Positions 1 through 7,272 of a DNA stretch of 7,302 nucleotides are shown here, one piece after another. The stretch spans positions 1 through 7,302 of the forward strand of contig CAZPCA010000130.1 in NCBI GenBank assembly GCA_964584995.1, read 5' to 3'. The notes beneath the pieces were generated by a model that did no database searches, had not been told where the DNA came from, and saw only the letters and a list, made by a program, of their open reading frames with translations. The DNA is from JAJTFW01 sp964584995. Its GTDB lineage: Bacteria; Bacteroidota; Bacteroidia; AKYH767-A; OLB10. Position 1 is the first letter of the stretch. Each line of letters starts with the position of its first letter. A program made the translations under genes and the position numbers.

Positions 1-2
1 CT

Positions 3-728
3 CCGACGACAAGCGACAACTGCTCAGGCACCATCACCGGTACTACGAGCGATCCGCTGAGCTACACAGCACAGGGCACGTACACCATCACCTGGACCTT
101 CGACGACGGCAACGGCAACAGCACGACCGCCACGCAGACAGTGATCGTGGACGACGTGACTCCTCCTGTAGCTCAATGCCAGAACATCACTGTCTACCTG
201 AACAGTGCCGGACAGGGTAGCATCTCCGTGAACCAGGTCAACAACAACTCGACTGACAACTGCGGGGCTATTGTGGTACAATTGAACGACAGCACCTTCA
301 CTTCAGCTGATGCAGGCGTTCAGCAAGTGCTCATGACCGTAACCGATATGGGCGGAAACACGGCTACCTGTACGGCACAGGTGACAGTAGTAGACACCTT
401 TGCAACGGGTACACTTACCGTGAGGGCTTTCATCGAAGGTTTCTACATCGGCAATGGCCAGATGGTGGCTGTACTCGACCCCTTGCAGCCGACGGTGTGT
501 GACAGTATCACCGTAGAATTGCACGCAGCGACTTCGCCGTATCCTACGCTGTACAGCTTCGCGACGACCATCAGCACTGCGGGATACATCCAGCTGAACC
601 TTCCGCAGGCGGTCCTGAACCAGTCGTGCTACATCGTGCTGCGTCATCGCTCATCGATAGAAACCTGGAGTAAAATTCCGCTCTTGCTGAACCCCGGAAG
701 CAACGCTTACGATTTCAGCACTCCGTAA
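3..728 (+). CDS. HYR-repeat extracellular protein, C-terminal 241 residues (5' end outside window)
   Basis: Open from the left edge in the frame beginning at base 3 and ending at TAA 726-728, so the true start lies outside the window. Residues 1-51 are the end of one HYR (hyalin-repeat, Ig-like) domain, with TSDNCSG and TFDDGNGN. Residues 51-131 are a second copy, opening with DDVTPPVAQCQNITVYL, continuing with STDNCG and closing with VTDMGGNTATCTAQVTVVD. After a short linker, residues 137-241 match a C-terminal module common in Bacteroidota surface proteins: RAFIEGFY near 141, CDSITVELH at 166-174, YIVLRHRSSIETWS at 210-223 and a final YDFSTP. HYR domains are extracellular adhesion-type folds. 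The role here is inferred to be a secreted or surface-attached structural protein; no catalytic motif is seen. In relatives I recall, the YDF block is followed by a dockerin-like segment and a sorting tail, but this protein stops right after it. The gene converges on the deacetylase, with 21 bases between the two stop codons. Confidence 0.88.
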   Translation, partial: PTTSDNCSGTITGTTSDPLSYTAQGTYTITWTFDDGNGNSTTATQTVIVDDVTPPVAQCQNITVYLNSAGQGSISVNQVNNNSTDNCGAIVVQLNDSTFTSADAGVQQVLMTVTDMGGNTATCTAQVTVVDTFATGTLTVRAFIEGFYIGNGQMVAVLDPLQPTVCDSITVELHAATSPYPTLYSFATTISTAGYIQLNLPQAVLNQSCYIVLRHRSSIETWSKIPLLLNPGSNAYDFSTP

Positions 729-745
729 GGAATAGGAAGATACCA

Positions 746-785
746 GCATTCAACTCTCTGCCAGTACCTGCAGGGAGTTGAATGC
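746..785. terminator. Hairpin between convergent genes, probable bidirectional terminator
   Basis: A 16-base-pair stem pairs 746-761 with 770-785 around the 8-base loop CAGTACCT. All pairs are Watson-Crick except one, T757 opposite G774, which is a mismatch in DNA and a G-U pair in plus-strand RNA. It begins 18 bases after the stop codon of the HYR gene. It also contains the last codons and the TGA (752-750) of the minus-strand deacetylase. Neither side has a clean U-tract: the plus side continues with a CT-rich stretch and the minus side with a loosely T-rich one. Termination is therefore inferred from stem strength and position; mRNA 3'-end protection is the alternative. Confidence 0.6.
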
Positions 786-1376
786 ATATCCTCTCTCTGA
801 AAAAAAATCAAGGATTCTGGGCAAAACCGGCAAGACATTGTGTGCTGCCTTTTGGCTATCATGAAAAACAATGATGGAACCTTCGCGCGCATGCTGCGTC
901 ACGTTTTGATACACCTGCTCCGGATTCACAGCGGCATCGTAATCACGGCTCAGCACATCCCACATCACCACGAGGTAGTCTTTTTTCAATCGCGTTAAAA
1001 CGACAGGTGTCAGCCTGCCATAGGGAGGACGGAACAACTTTCCTGGGATTATCTTCGCAGCCTGGGCTGTATCCTTCAGGTAATTTTCCGATCCCGATGT
1101 CCAAGCGTTAGGATGTGTGAAGGTATGGTTGCCCACCACATGCCCTTCTTCCAGGATCCGCTCCAACAATCGGGGATACCGTACCACATTCCTGCCGATG
1201 CAAAAGAAAGTCGCCTTGGCATTGTACCGGCGCAGTATTTCCAGTACCTTGTCTGTTACACCTTCTACAGGACCGTCATCAAAGGTCAGGTAAATTGTTT
1301 TGCCGCTTTCAGGCAATGACCAAACGGCACCCGGATAAATCATCCTCATCCATGCCGGTAATCTGACCAATCCCAT
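750..1376 (-). CDS. Polysaccharide deacetylase family protein (NodB homology domain, carbohydrate esterase 4 type)
   Basis: A 208-residue protein that is almost entirely a NodB homology domain, the metal-dependent fold that removes N- or O-acetyl groups from chitin-like polymers, peptidoglycan or other polysaccharides. All family motifs are present in order: TFDDGP at 31-36 (catalytic base and metal Asp, D33 and D34), the HxxxH metal pair H84/H88 in GNHTFTHP, RPPYGR at 116-121, WDVLSRDYD at 139-147 and VFHDS at 170-174 with H172. The enzyme therefore looks intact. No signal peptide or membrane anchor is visible, so it is either cytoplasmic or exported without a recognisable signal. The start is set at ATG 1376 because MGLVRLPAWMRMIYP aligns with the usual N-terminus of short Bacteroidota homologues. 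The frame is open back to 1508, but that extension would run through the terminator at 1396-1420 and into the end of the DUF2723 gene. No Shine-Dalgarno is seen, which is normal in this phylum. Its substrate cannot be told from sequence. Confidence 0.93.
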   Translation of the reverse strand: MGLVRLPAWMRMIYPGAVWSLPESGKTIYLTFDDGPVEGVTDKVLEILRRYNAKATFFCIGRNVVRYPRLLERILEEGHVVGNHTFTHPNAWTSGSENYLKDTAQAAKIIPGKLFRPPYGRLTPVVLTRLKKDYLVVMWDVLSRDYDAAVNPEQVYQNVTQHAREGSIIVFHDSQKAAHNVLPVLPRILDFFSERGYAFNSLQVLAES

Positions 1377-1395
1377 CAGAGATGCTGGTTTGTTG

Positions 1396-1420
1396 AAAAA
1401 GAAAGGACGGCTAACCGTCC
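1396..1420 (-). terminator. Rho-independent terminator after the DUF2723 gene
   Basis: Read on the minus strand, GGACGG (1420-1415), the loop TTAG and CCGTCC (1410-1405) form a perfect 6-base-pair GC-rich stem. It is followed at once by TTTCTTTTT (1404-1396). It starts 14 bases after the DUF2723 stop codon (1437-1435) and ends 19 bases before the deacetylase ATG at 1376. The position and the U-tract on the minus strand only make it a terminator for the DUF2723 transcript. The deacetylase would then need either read-through or its own promoter. Confidence 0.85.
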
Positions 1421-1434
1421 CTTCTCTGTTATTT

Positions 1435-4400
1435 TTACTGTGTATACTGCGCTTCGAGCTTCTTGAAGCGGGGCTCGAGTTCTTTGACAAGATCGTCTTG
1501 CCCTGCACTACGGGCGATTCTGATCAATTCATTGAAGACCGCCATCCCCTGATTCAGTTCACGGTCTACAAACTTCAGGTATTCCGTTCCTCTCAGGGAG
1601 AAGTAATAGGAAAGTTCATCCTCATACAGTTCGGCGAGGCGCAGCGTTATATCGCGTCCCATCTGCATGGCATGCTTCTTTTGTGCTTCCGGCAACTCTA
1701 TGGTGGACGTAGTCACCGGCAGTCCATCCAGACCTGTCACTACCAGCGGCACTCCTTTCGCTGCGGTGAAATACTGTTCGAGCGGACGCAGCATCATGAT
1801 GTTGTAAGGAACGGTTTTATCGGGAATTTCCAGATTCATCTTGTCGAGCACCTTCACAGCAGAATCCAGCTTGCCTTCTTCCAACAGCGCATCCACAAGC
1901 CTTGAAAAATTGTTACGGAAATTCATCGTCATGTTCAGGTTGTTCTGGTCGAGGTACACATCCTCACGGCCCATGTTCCCCCACTTGAACTTGTTCATCA
2001 TGTTGTCGTACATGGCTTTTACGCCCACTCTCCCGGTTTGTCCATTGGGATCCTGCTTGGTGCGGATAGGAACAAAACGGTAAGCAAGACCCTCCAGCTG
2101 GAAATAAGGCTCCAGGTTCAGATAGCTTTCGCTTCCCACCGTCACTGCGAAATAAATCGGGCGTGTCCAATCGTTATTGACAATCAGGTCGAGGATCATG
2201 AGATCGGCCTTCATCAGGTAACTGCGGTCGAGATCCCAGAAAATGGTATCCACGATCTTGTCTGCATCTTCGGGCTTCACCACACCGTTCCTCAGTACAG
2301 CCTCCTTGTCGACCTTGATGAACAATTTTTTGGTCGGGAAATAGTTCAACGAAGTTCCTCCCTGCGTCTGGACTTTGGCCTCGGGTGCATCACTGCCAAT
2401 GAAGTCGAGTACCTGCTTGGCATCCACATAACCACTGATACTCCTATCGTAGAACGGAACATAGTCGCGGGTACCCTGCACATACTGGCTGTGTTTAAGG
2501 CTGAACGGCACTGCTTCGCTGGTGTAGGCTTTACGCTTCATCTGGTCGATGTACCAGTCGGTATTCAACAGGCTCAGGTTGATGACGCGCACATCGGTAC
2601 GGACATCTTCCACATCCTGTGCATACCAGAGCGGGAAAGTATCGTTATCGCCGTTGGTGAAGATGACCGCATTCGGAGCGGTACTCTGCAGGTAATTCCA
2701 GGCGATGTCACGCGAGGTGAAACGGTTGGAGCGATCGTGGTCGTCCCATCCTTCTTTGGCCATCAGTCCGGGTACGGCCACCAGACAAACCAGTGTGCTG
2801 AGACTACCACCTGCGATCATCGGCACCTTTGCCTGCTTCAACTTCTCTGCCAGCGCCACCACGCCGAGACCGATCCAGATGGCGAAGGTGTAGAAGGAAG
2901 CCGCATAGGCATAATCACGCTCACGCGGCTGATAGGGATACTGGTTCAGGTAAAGAACGATGGCCAGTCCTGTAAAGAAAAACAAGAGCATCACCGTCCA
3001 GGCATCGTGATTGTCGCGGCGGTAATGCCATACCATACCAACGATACCGAGAATAAGCGGCAGGAAATAAAAACTGTTGCGTGCTTTATTGTCTTTCATT
3101 CCTTCTGAAAGTTCATCCTGCGGTCCAAGGCGCATGGTATCGATGAAGGGGATTCCGCTGATCCAGTTTCCTTTGGTGATGCCTCCGTGGCCTTGAAGGT
3201 CATTCTGTCTTCCGGCAAAATTCCACATGAAGTAGCGCCAGTACATGTGCACGACCTGGTAACTCCAGAAGAATTTCAGGTTCTGTGCGAAGGTGGGCTT
3301 GCCGTCGCCTTTTATGCCCGCCCATTCCTTGTAGGCGGAAATATGGTTCTCCTGCTGACTGTACATTCTGGGGAAAATGGTACAGTAAGCGGGGTCGTAA
3401 ACCGGAGATATCTTTCGGGTTGTCTCGACAAATCTGCCATCGTCGCCCTTGGTGTACTGCATGTCGCCTTCCTTGAGATCGGTCTGACGCGCATTGTAGT
3501 GCTGTCCGTAGAACAGGGGACGGTCGCCGTACTGCTCACGGTTGATATACCCCAGCAGATTGAACGCGTGCTCCGGATCGTTTTCGTCCATCGGTGGATT
3601 GGCATTCGAACGGATCACAATCATCGCGTAGGAAGAATACCCGAACAAGATGAATACCACACACAGCAGGGAGAGGTTCCAGCCCGGCATATTGCGGCGG
3701 TACGTATGGATCAATCCATAGACGATAGCGGCGATGACGATCAGGAAGAAAAATATGAATCCTGACCAGAAAGGAAATCCAAGACTGTTCACGAGGAGCA
3801 ACTCGAACTTTGTCGCGATTTTCACCAGACCGGAGATGATACCGTATTGCACCAGGCCCAGGATGGCGACACCGGCTATGGCCGTTTTGATCACGCCCAC
3901 CGTGGAAGGTTTATACTTACGGAAATAATAGATGAACGCGAGGGCGGGTATGGTCAGCAGGTTCAGCAAGTGGACACCGATCGAGAGACCCATGAGGTAG
4001 GCGATGAGAATGATCCAGCGGTTCGCGTGCCGTTCATCGGCCACCGCCTCCCACTTGAACATGGCCCAGAATACGATGGCTGTGAAAAAAGATGATGAGG
4101 CATAGACCTCACCTTCTACCGCCGAAAACCAGAAGGAATCACTGAAGGTATAGGCCAGTGCTCCGACGAATCCCGCCCCCATGACCGTCAGTACAGAGGC
4201 CATTTCGTTCTGCTGCTTCGGATCTACGATTTTACGGGCAAGGATGGTGATCGTCCAGAAAAGAAAGAGGATGGTACCCGCACTCATCAGGGCGCTGAGC
4301 AGGTTGATCATCACGGACACCTGAGAGAGATCATCGCCCGCGAAAAGACTCATGATGCGACCCATCATCAGGAAGAGCGGAGCCCCCGGAGGGTGACCTA

Positions 4401-4542
4401 CCTGCAGTTTATAGGACGAAGCGATGAACTCCCCACAGTCCCAGAAACTGCCCGTGGGCTCAAGCGTACTGACATAGACAAAAGCGGAGATGGCGAAAGC
4501 CAGCCAGCCGCAGATATTGTTGATAAGGCGATAATTCTGCAT
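1435..4542 (-). CDS. DUF2723 / GT117-type polytopic membrane protein, probable protein O-mannosyltransferase-like glycosyltransferase
   Basis: A 1035-residue integral membrane protein of the DUF2723 family (PF11028), whose vertebrate member TMEM260 is a protein O-mannosyltransferase; bacterial members are often labelled glycosyltransferase family 117. The N-terminal DUF2723 domain (about 8-170) carries the conserved first-loop block EPTGSFWDCGEFIAS (28-42), with acidic residues D35 and E38, then GHPPGAPLF (49-57) and AVEGEVYASS (141-150). About ten hydrophobic segments lie between 8 and 310. A long soluble loop follows, including NANPPMDENDPEHAFNLLGY (313-332), then roughly four more membrane segments (490-594) around PYQPRERDYAYAASF (536-550). 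The region after 595 is soluble and conserved, with NGDNDTFPLWYAQDVEDVRTD (630-650), and ends in a helical, TPR-like, charged tail. The first-loop acidic residues resemble those of GT-C lipid-linked-sugar transferases. The donor, acceptor and extracytoplasmic action are inferred. The start is ATG 4542, because MQNYRLINNICGW matches the family N-terminus; a TTG six codons upstream is open but less likely. The gene is divergent from the secreted protein at 4849. Confidence 0.9.
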   Translation of the reverse strand: MQNYRLINNICGWLAFAISAFVYVSTLEPTGSFWDCGEFIASSYKLQVGHPPGAPLFLMMGRIMSLFAGDDLSQVSVMINLLSALMSAGTILFLFWTITILARKIVDPKQQNEMASVLTVMGAGFVGALAYTFSDSFWFSAVEGEVYASSSFFTAIVFWAMFKWEAVADERHANRWIILIAYLMGLSIGVHLLNLLTIPALAFIYYFRKYKPSTVGVIKTAIAGVAILGLVQYGIISGLVKIATKFELLLVNSLGFPFWSGFIFFFLIVIAAIVYGLIHTYRRNMPGWNLSLLCVVFILFGYSSYAMIVIRSNANPPMDENDPEHAFNLLGYINREQYGDRPLFYGQHYNARQTDLKEGDMQYTKGDDGRFVETTRKISPVYDPAYCTIFPRMYSQQENHISAYKEWAGIKGDGKPTFAQNLKFFWSYQVVHMYWRYFMWNFAGRQNDLQGHGGITKGNWISGIPFIDTMRLGPQDELSEGMKDNKARNSFYFLPLILGIVGMVWHYRRDNHDAWTVMLLFFFTGLAIVLYLNQYPYQPRERDYAYAASFYTFAIWIGLGVVALAEKLKQAKVPMIAGGSLSTLVCLVAVPGLMAKEGWDDHDRSNRFTSRDIAWNYLQSTAPNAVIFTNGDNDTFPLWYAQDVEDVRTDVRVINLSLLNTDWYIDQMKRKAYTSEAVPFSLKHSQYVQGTRDYVPFYDRSISGYVDAKQVLDFIGSDAPEAKVQTQGGTSLNYFPTKKLFIKVDKEAVLRNGVVKPEDADKIVDTIFWDLDRSYLMKADLMILDLIVNNDWTRPIYFAVTVGSESYLNLEPYFQLEGLAYRFVPIRTKQDPNGQTGRVGVKAMYDNMMNKFKWGNMGREDVYLDQNNLNMTMNFRNNFSRLVDALLEEGKLDSAVKVLDKMNLEIPDKTVPYNIMMLRPLEQYFTAAKGVPLVVTGLDGLPVTTSTIELPEAQKKHAMQMGRDITLRLAELYEDELSYYFSLRGTEYLKFVDRELNQGMAVFNELIRIARSAGQDDLVKELEPRFKKLEAQYTQ

Positions 4543-4594
4543 ACAGTAGGATAAATACAATCGGGCGAAGTTAGAAAATATCAGAGAACGGGAG

Positions 4595-4644
4595 ATGCAG
4601 GGTCTCGTTTAGCATCGAATCGTGACCTGCATTGGCAGGTTTTT
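4595..4644 (+). promoter_or_regulatory. Mutually exclusive hairpins with a T-tract, attenuator-like
   Basis: Three segments compete for pairing. Segment A, ATGCAGGGTC (4595-4604), pairs with segment B, GACCTGCAT (4624-4632), in nine base pairs with one bulged G at 4602. Segment B also pairs with segment C, GCAGGT (4635-4640), through ACCTGC (4625-4630) around the loop ATTG, and TTTT follows at 4641-4644. On plus-strand RNA the B:C hairpin resembles a small intrinsic terminator and A:B would be its antiterminator. No plus-strand gene ends nearby, so it is not a plain 3' terminator. On the minus strand the same repeats would fold in the DUF2723 leader, if transcription starts upstream of them, but without a U-tract. 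The pairing is seen directly; regulation is inferred. Confidence 0.35.
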
Positions 4645-4670
4645 GTAATGGTTTGTAAACGTGTATTTTG
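4642..4670 (+). promoter_or_regulatory. Candidate Bacteroidota-type promoter (TTTG, 18-base spacer, TATTTTG)
   Basis: TTTG at 4642-4645 is followed after 18 bases by TATTTTG (4664-4670). This resembles the phylum's -33 TTTG / -7 TAnnTTTG pattern but is one base short in the -7 element. It would drive the secreted-protein gene with a leader of about 170 bases. The -33 element overlaps the T-tract of the hairpin just upstream. Confidence 0.3.
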
Positions 4671-4834
4671 CAATCTCAGCCTTTGGGATTCCTGTGCGGG
4701 TGATCATTGCCCAAACAAGTACTGATACGGGCGTCCTTCAAACGATTTGATTGGCTCACACAACTCAAACCCGACTTCACCCAATTTGACACAGAATTAA
4801 TCATTTACAGGACTTATTTTCACTCTGAATGCTC

Positions 4835-4842
4835 TACCTTTG
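4835..4842 (+). promoter_or_regulatory. Exact match to the -7 element TAnnTTTG immediately before the start codon
   Basis: TACCTTTG matches the Bacteroidota -7 consensus exactly and ends 6 bases before the ATG at 4849. If it is used, transcription would begin at or next to the start codon, giving a leaderless mRNA. A -33 TTG is missing; the nearest similar triplet is TTA at 4814-4816, 18 bases upstream. A chance match is a real possibility. Confidence 0.25.
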
Positions 4843-4848
4843 ACCCAG

Positions 4849-7272
4849 ATGTTAAACTGGGGGAAATATGTGCTATTGGTTTGTCTCTTAGGAGCATTCC
4901 ACCTTGTTTTTGCACAGACCAATCCTGCTCCTTTCAATCTTTCCGGTGGCCCTTATGTGCTCAGCAGCTGGCTGAATACTAATCTGGCAGGCACCTATCC
5001 GCCCAATATGCGCTTCCACACCTGTAGTGTCGACTCCAATCCTTCACTGGGTGACCCGACCACAGGCGATTACACCGGTGCCTACAATGTGGGTACTGGC
5101 AACAGATTTTCCGGTCTGAACGCAACGGGTATCAGTATTTTCAACACCACCAAGGTACCGGCTACTGTGGGGGCTGCCGTACTCGGACTGAACACCCTCG
5201 GGCGGACCAATATCACCGTTTCCTGGAATACTGCGGCCATCGCCGCAGGCAATGCCTACAACCTGCGCCTGCAATACCGTGTAAGTACAGCCTCTCCCTG
5301 GCTCGATGTTCCGGGACCCATAGAATTCGTTTACACCACGGCTCCCTCTGCTACCAGCACTATCTCGGTCAATTTATCGGCGGCTACTGCCAATGCGGTG
5401 GACAACCGGGCCGACATGCAAATCCGCTGGAAATATTACTACGTCAGTGGCTTCGCAGCATCCAGCAACCGTCTGACCCTCGATGAAATCAATGTGACGA
5501 GCCTGGCCAATACCGGTAACAGCATTTCGACACTCACCATCAATGGAGGACCCTTCTGTGTTTCATCCAGTGCCGGGAATGCGATCAATGTGCCCTTCAC
5601 CTACCTGCCGGCCGCCAACTTCCCCGCTGGGATTTGCACGTTTGCGGCGGAGTTGAGCAACTCTGCAGGTCAGTTCACCACCCCTACCACCATCGGCACT
5701 GTCGTTTCCAATGCATCCGGTTCACAGACCATCGCAGCGACTTTACCTGCGGGACTTGGAACGGGTACCAATTACCGCATCAGAGTGGTCAGCGATGTTC
5801 CGGCTATCATCGGCAATGACAACGGAGCTGATCTCACCATACGTCTGTCGCCCTTCGACGTGACCATCCCCTCCACCAATTGCCTCAACAACGGGTCCAC
5901 CGTAGCCTGGGCACTGCCGCAGGGGTGTTACAACGAAATCATGGTGGTGGCACAGGAACTGAATCCCATCACCACTGTTCCTGCAGGTAACGGCAGCGCC
6001 TATACGGCCAATACGGCCTACGGCAGCGGTACCCCCTTCGGCAGCGGTTTCGTTGTCTACAAAGGGGGCGGTACAACGGTGAATGTCACAAACCTATCCA
6101 ACAGCACGCTGTACTATTTCAAGATATGGGTGCGCTACGGCAATGAGTGGAGTTCGGGCCAAGAGGTGTTCTGCTCGCCGGGCGCCGGTACGCTTCTCAA
6201 GCGGGGAGATTTCGCCATCGTCGGAGTAAACGCCAATAACCAGAGTTGCGGATTCGGTGTAGGTGCAGATGAAATCAGCTTTGTCTGTTTCAGGGATATT
6301 TCCGTCGGCACCTCCCTCGACATCACCGACAATGGCTGGCAGCGCGGCCAGTTAAACCGATTTGGAAACACAGAAGGTTGCGTACGAATGACGCGCACGG
6401 GCGGTAACATCCCGGCGGGCACCATCATCACCATACGCTTCGATGGTAACGGTAACGGCAATGCAGTAACCCCGGATGTCAATTGGACATTCACCTCGCT
6501 CAGCGGGGCCAATCAGTTCAACCTGAACTCCGGAGGAGACCAGTTCTTCTTCATGCAGGGTGGCAACTGGTTACAGGGAACCGCCAGTGCGCACGACGCA
6601 CAATATACCGGAACGGTACTTTTCGGATTCAACACCAAGAGTACCTGGTGGGCCCCTCCGACATTTCCGCAAAACATATCTGCCACGCCAACGCAGGAAT
6701 CCTATCCTTATCCCGGCCTTGATTGCTACTCCGTGAATCCCGCTGTGGGCTCTGACTGGATCAAATTTACGGGAGTATTTCCTGCATCCCTCAACCCAAA
6801 AACACAGCGTAACTGGATCGACAGCATCAACGATGCCCTGAAGTGGGTACGTCATGCGAGTTGTGCGGCCTACAACGGCGCTAATCCCAATTGGCTGACA
6901 CAACCTGCACTTACCATACTTGCCGGAGGGTATACTGCCGGCAAATGGGTAGGCTCCAAGAATACCAATTGGTTCGTCTGTGATAACTGGGAGAATTTCG
7001 TAGTTCCCGACAGCAGTACCAATGTCTGGATTCCCTCCACGGGAGTAGCCAATATCTGCCGCTTACAACTGGACTCCTCGCACTACTGCCGCGACCTGAC
7101 CATTGACGGTTACGAGCTGAACGGAGCAGACACCTCCGTACGGCAACTTATTATCTTCGGCGACCTACGCATCAACCAGGTCAAGCCCAAGGTAGAGGGC
7201 GGCAGCATCAACCTGGCGGACCTCTCCTCCGTCACGGATTGCGAGCGGGCGGACAACCGTTCCCAAGGGTGA
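4849..7272 (+). CDS. Secreted multidomain surface protein with Ig-like, Fn3-like and lamin-tail-like modules; 3' end probably frameshifted or incomplete
   Basis: An 807-residue protein as read. Residues 1-22 form a signal peptide: N5, K6, a hydrophobic core and VFA before Q23, with no lipobox Cys. I chose ATG 4849 because it places the signal peptide correctly; a TTG three codons earlier is open but unlikely. Residues 28-218 form a beta-rich N-terminal domain. Residues 227-335 are an Ig-like module with the familiar FAAELSNSAGQF and GTNYRIRVVSDVPA blocks. Residues 336-445 look fibronectin-III-like. Residues 450-640 resemble lamin-tail-like domains (RGDFAIVGVNAN, DEISFVCFRDISVGTSLDIT, DNGW, IPAGTIITI). 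Residues 694-796 begin a module with GKWVGSKNTNWFVCDNWENF, VVPDSSTNVWIP, CRDLTI and GGSINLADLSSVT. No enzymatic motif is seen. Such proteins are normally exported, often by the type IX system, and end in a sorting domain. None is present here: the frame stops inside the last module with a charged tail unlike the rest (DCERADNRSQG). The real gene probably continues past the right edge. Confidence 0.85.
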   Translation: MLNWGKYVLLVCLLGAFHLVFAQTNPAPFNLSGGPYVLSSWLNTNLAGTYPPNMRFHTCSVDSNPSLGDPTTGDYTGAYNVGTGNRFSGLNATGISIFNTTKVPATVGAAVLGLNTLGRTNITVSWNTAAIAAGNAYNLRLQYRVSTASPWLDVPGPIEFVYTTAPSATSTISVNLSAATANAVDNRADMQIRWKYYYVSGFAASSNRLTLDEINVTSLANTGNSISTLTINGGPFCVSSSAGNAINVPFTYLPAANFPAGICTFAAELSNSAGQFTTPTTIGTVVSNASGSQTIAATLPAGLGTGTNYRIRVVSDVPAIIGNDNGADLTIRLSPFDVTIPSTNCLNNGSTVAWALPQGCYNEIMVVAQELNPITTVPAGNGSAYTANTAYGSGTPFGSGFVVYKGGGTTVNVTNLSNSTLYYFKIWVRYGNEWSSGQEVFCSPGAGTLLKRGDFAIVGVNANNQSCGFGVGADEISFVCFRDISVGTSLDITDNGWQRGQLNRFGNTEGCVRMTRTGGNIPAGTIITIRFDGNGNGNAVTPDVNWTFTSLSGANQFNLNSGGDQFFFMQGGNWLQGTASAHDAQYTGTVLFGFNTKSTWWAPPTFPQNISATPTQESYPYPGLDCYSVNPAVGSDWIKFTGVFPASLNPKTQRNWIDSINDALKWVRHASCAAYNGANPNWLTQPALTILAGGYTAGKWVGSKNTNWFVCDNWENFVVPDSSTNVWIPSTGVANICRLQLDSSHYCRDLTIDGYELNGADTSVRQLIIFGDLRINQVKPKVEGGSINLADLSSVTDCERADNRSQG

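Larger units (their letters stand above)
4543..4848. other. Divergent intergenic region, 306 bases
   Basis: This stretch separates the minus-strand DUF2723 gene from the plus-strand surface protein and must carry both promoters. I find no convincing gene in it. For the minus strand, TAACTTCG (4573-4566) is one base away from the Bacteroidota -7 consensus TAnnTTTG and would give a leader of about 17-20 bases, but no TTG lies at the right distance upstream. For the plus strand there are two candidates, at 4642-4670 and 4835-4842, listed separately. The left half also holds the overlapping inverted repeats at 4595-4644. The remainder (4671-4834) is AT-richer than the flanking genes and has no structure I trust. 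Confidence 0.7.

Noticed and set aside
303..647. A 114-codon minus-strand frame opposite the HYR gene
   Set aside because: Shadow of the plus-strand coding region; the plus strand shows clear HYR motifs.
1377..1508. A 44-codon N-terminal extension of the deacetylase frame on the minus strand
   Set aside because: It overlaps the end of the DUF2723 gene and runs through a rho-independent terminator; its residues are low-complexity Ser/Lys/Arg, and the family N-terminus begins at the internal ATG 1376.
2038..3108. A 356-codon open frame antisense to the DUF2723 gene, plus other plus-strand frames at 1390-1905 and 3187-3765
   Set aside because: They lie fully opposite a well-supported conserved gene, have no recognisable domains, and arise from its codon bias.
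4543..4560. TTG start six codons upstream of the DUF2723 ATG
   Set aside because: The residues it would add do not fit the family N-terminus, and ATG 4542 aligns well with homologues as I recall them.
4682..4715. Dyad TTTGGG (4682-4687) and CCCAAA (4710-4715) around a TGATCA palindrome, as a possible operator
   Set aside because: Only 6 base pairs with a 22-base spacer; easily expected by chance in a 306-base region and not linked to a known binding site.
4707..4982. A 91-codon plus-strand frame beginning with TTG in the intergenic region
   Set aside because: It overlaps the signal peptide and N-terminus of the surface protein in another frame, has no good start site and no recognisable family.
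4870..7272. Possible enzyme domain in the large surface protein
   Set aside because: Scanned for catalytic motifs of peptidases, glycosidases and nucleases and found none; all blocks fit structural beta-sandwich modules.
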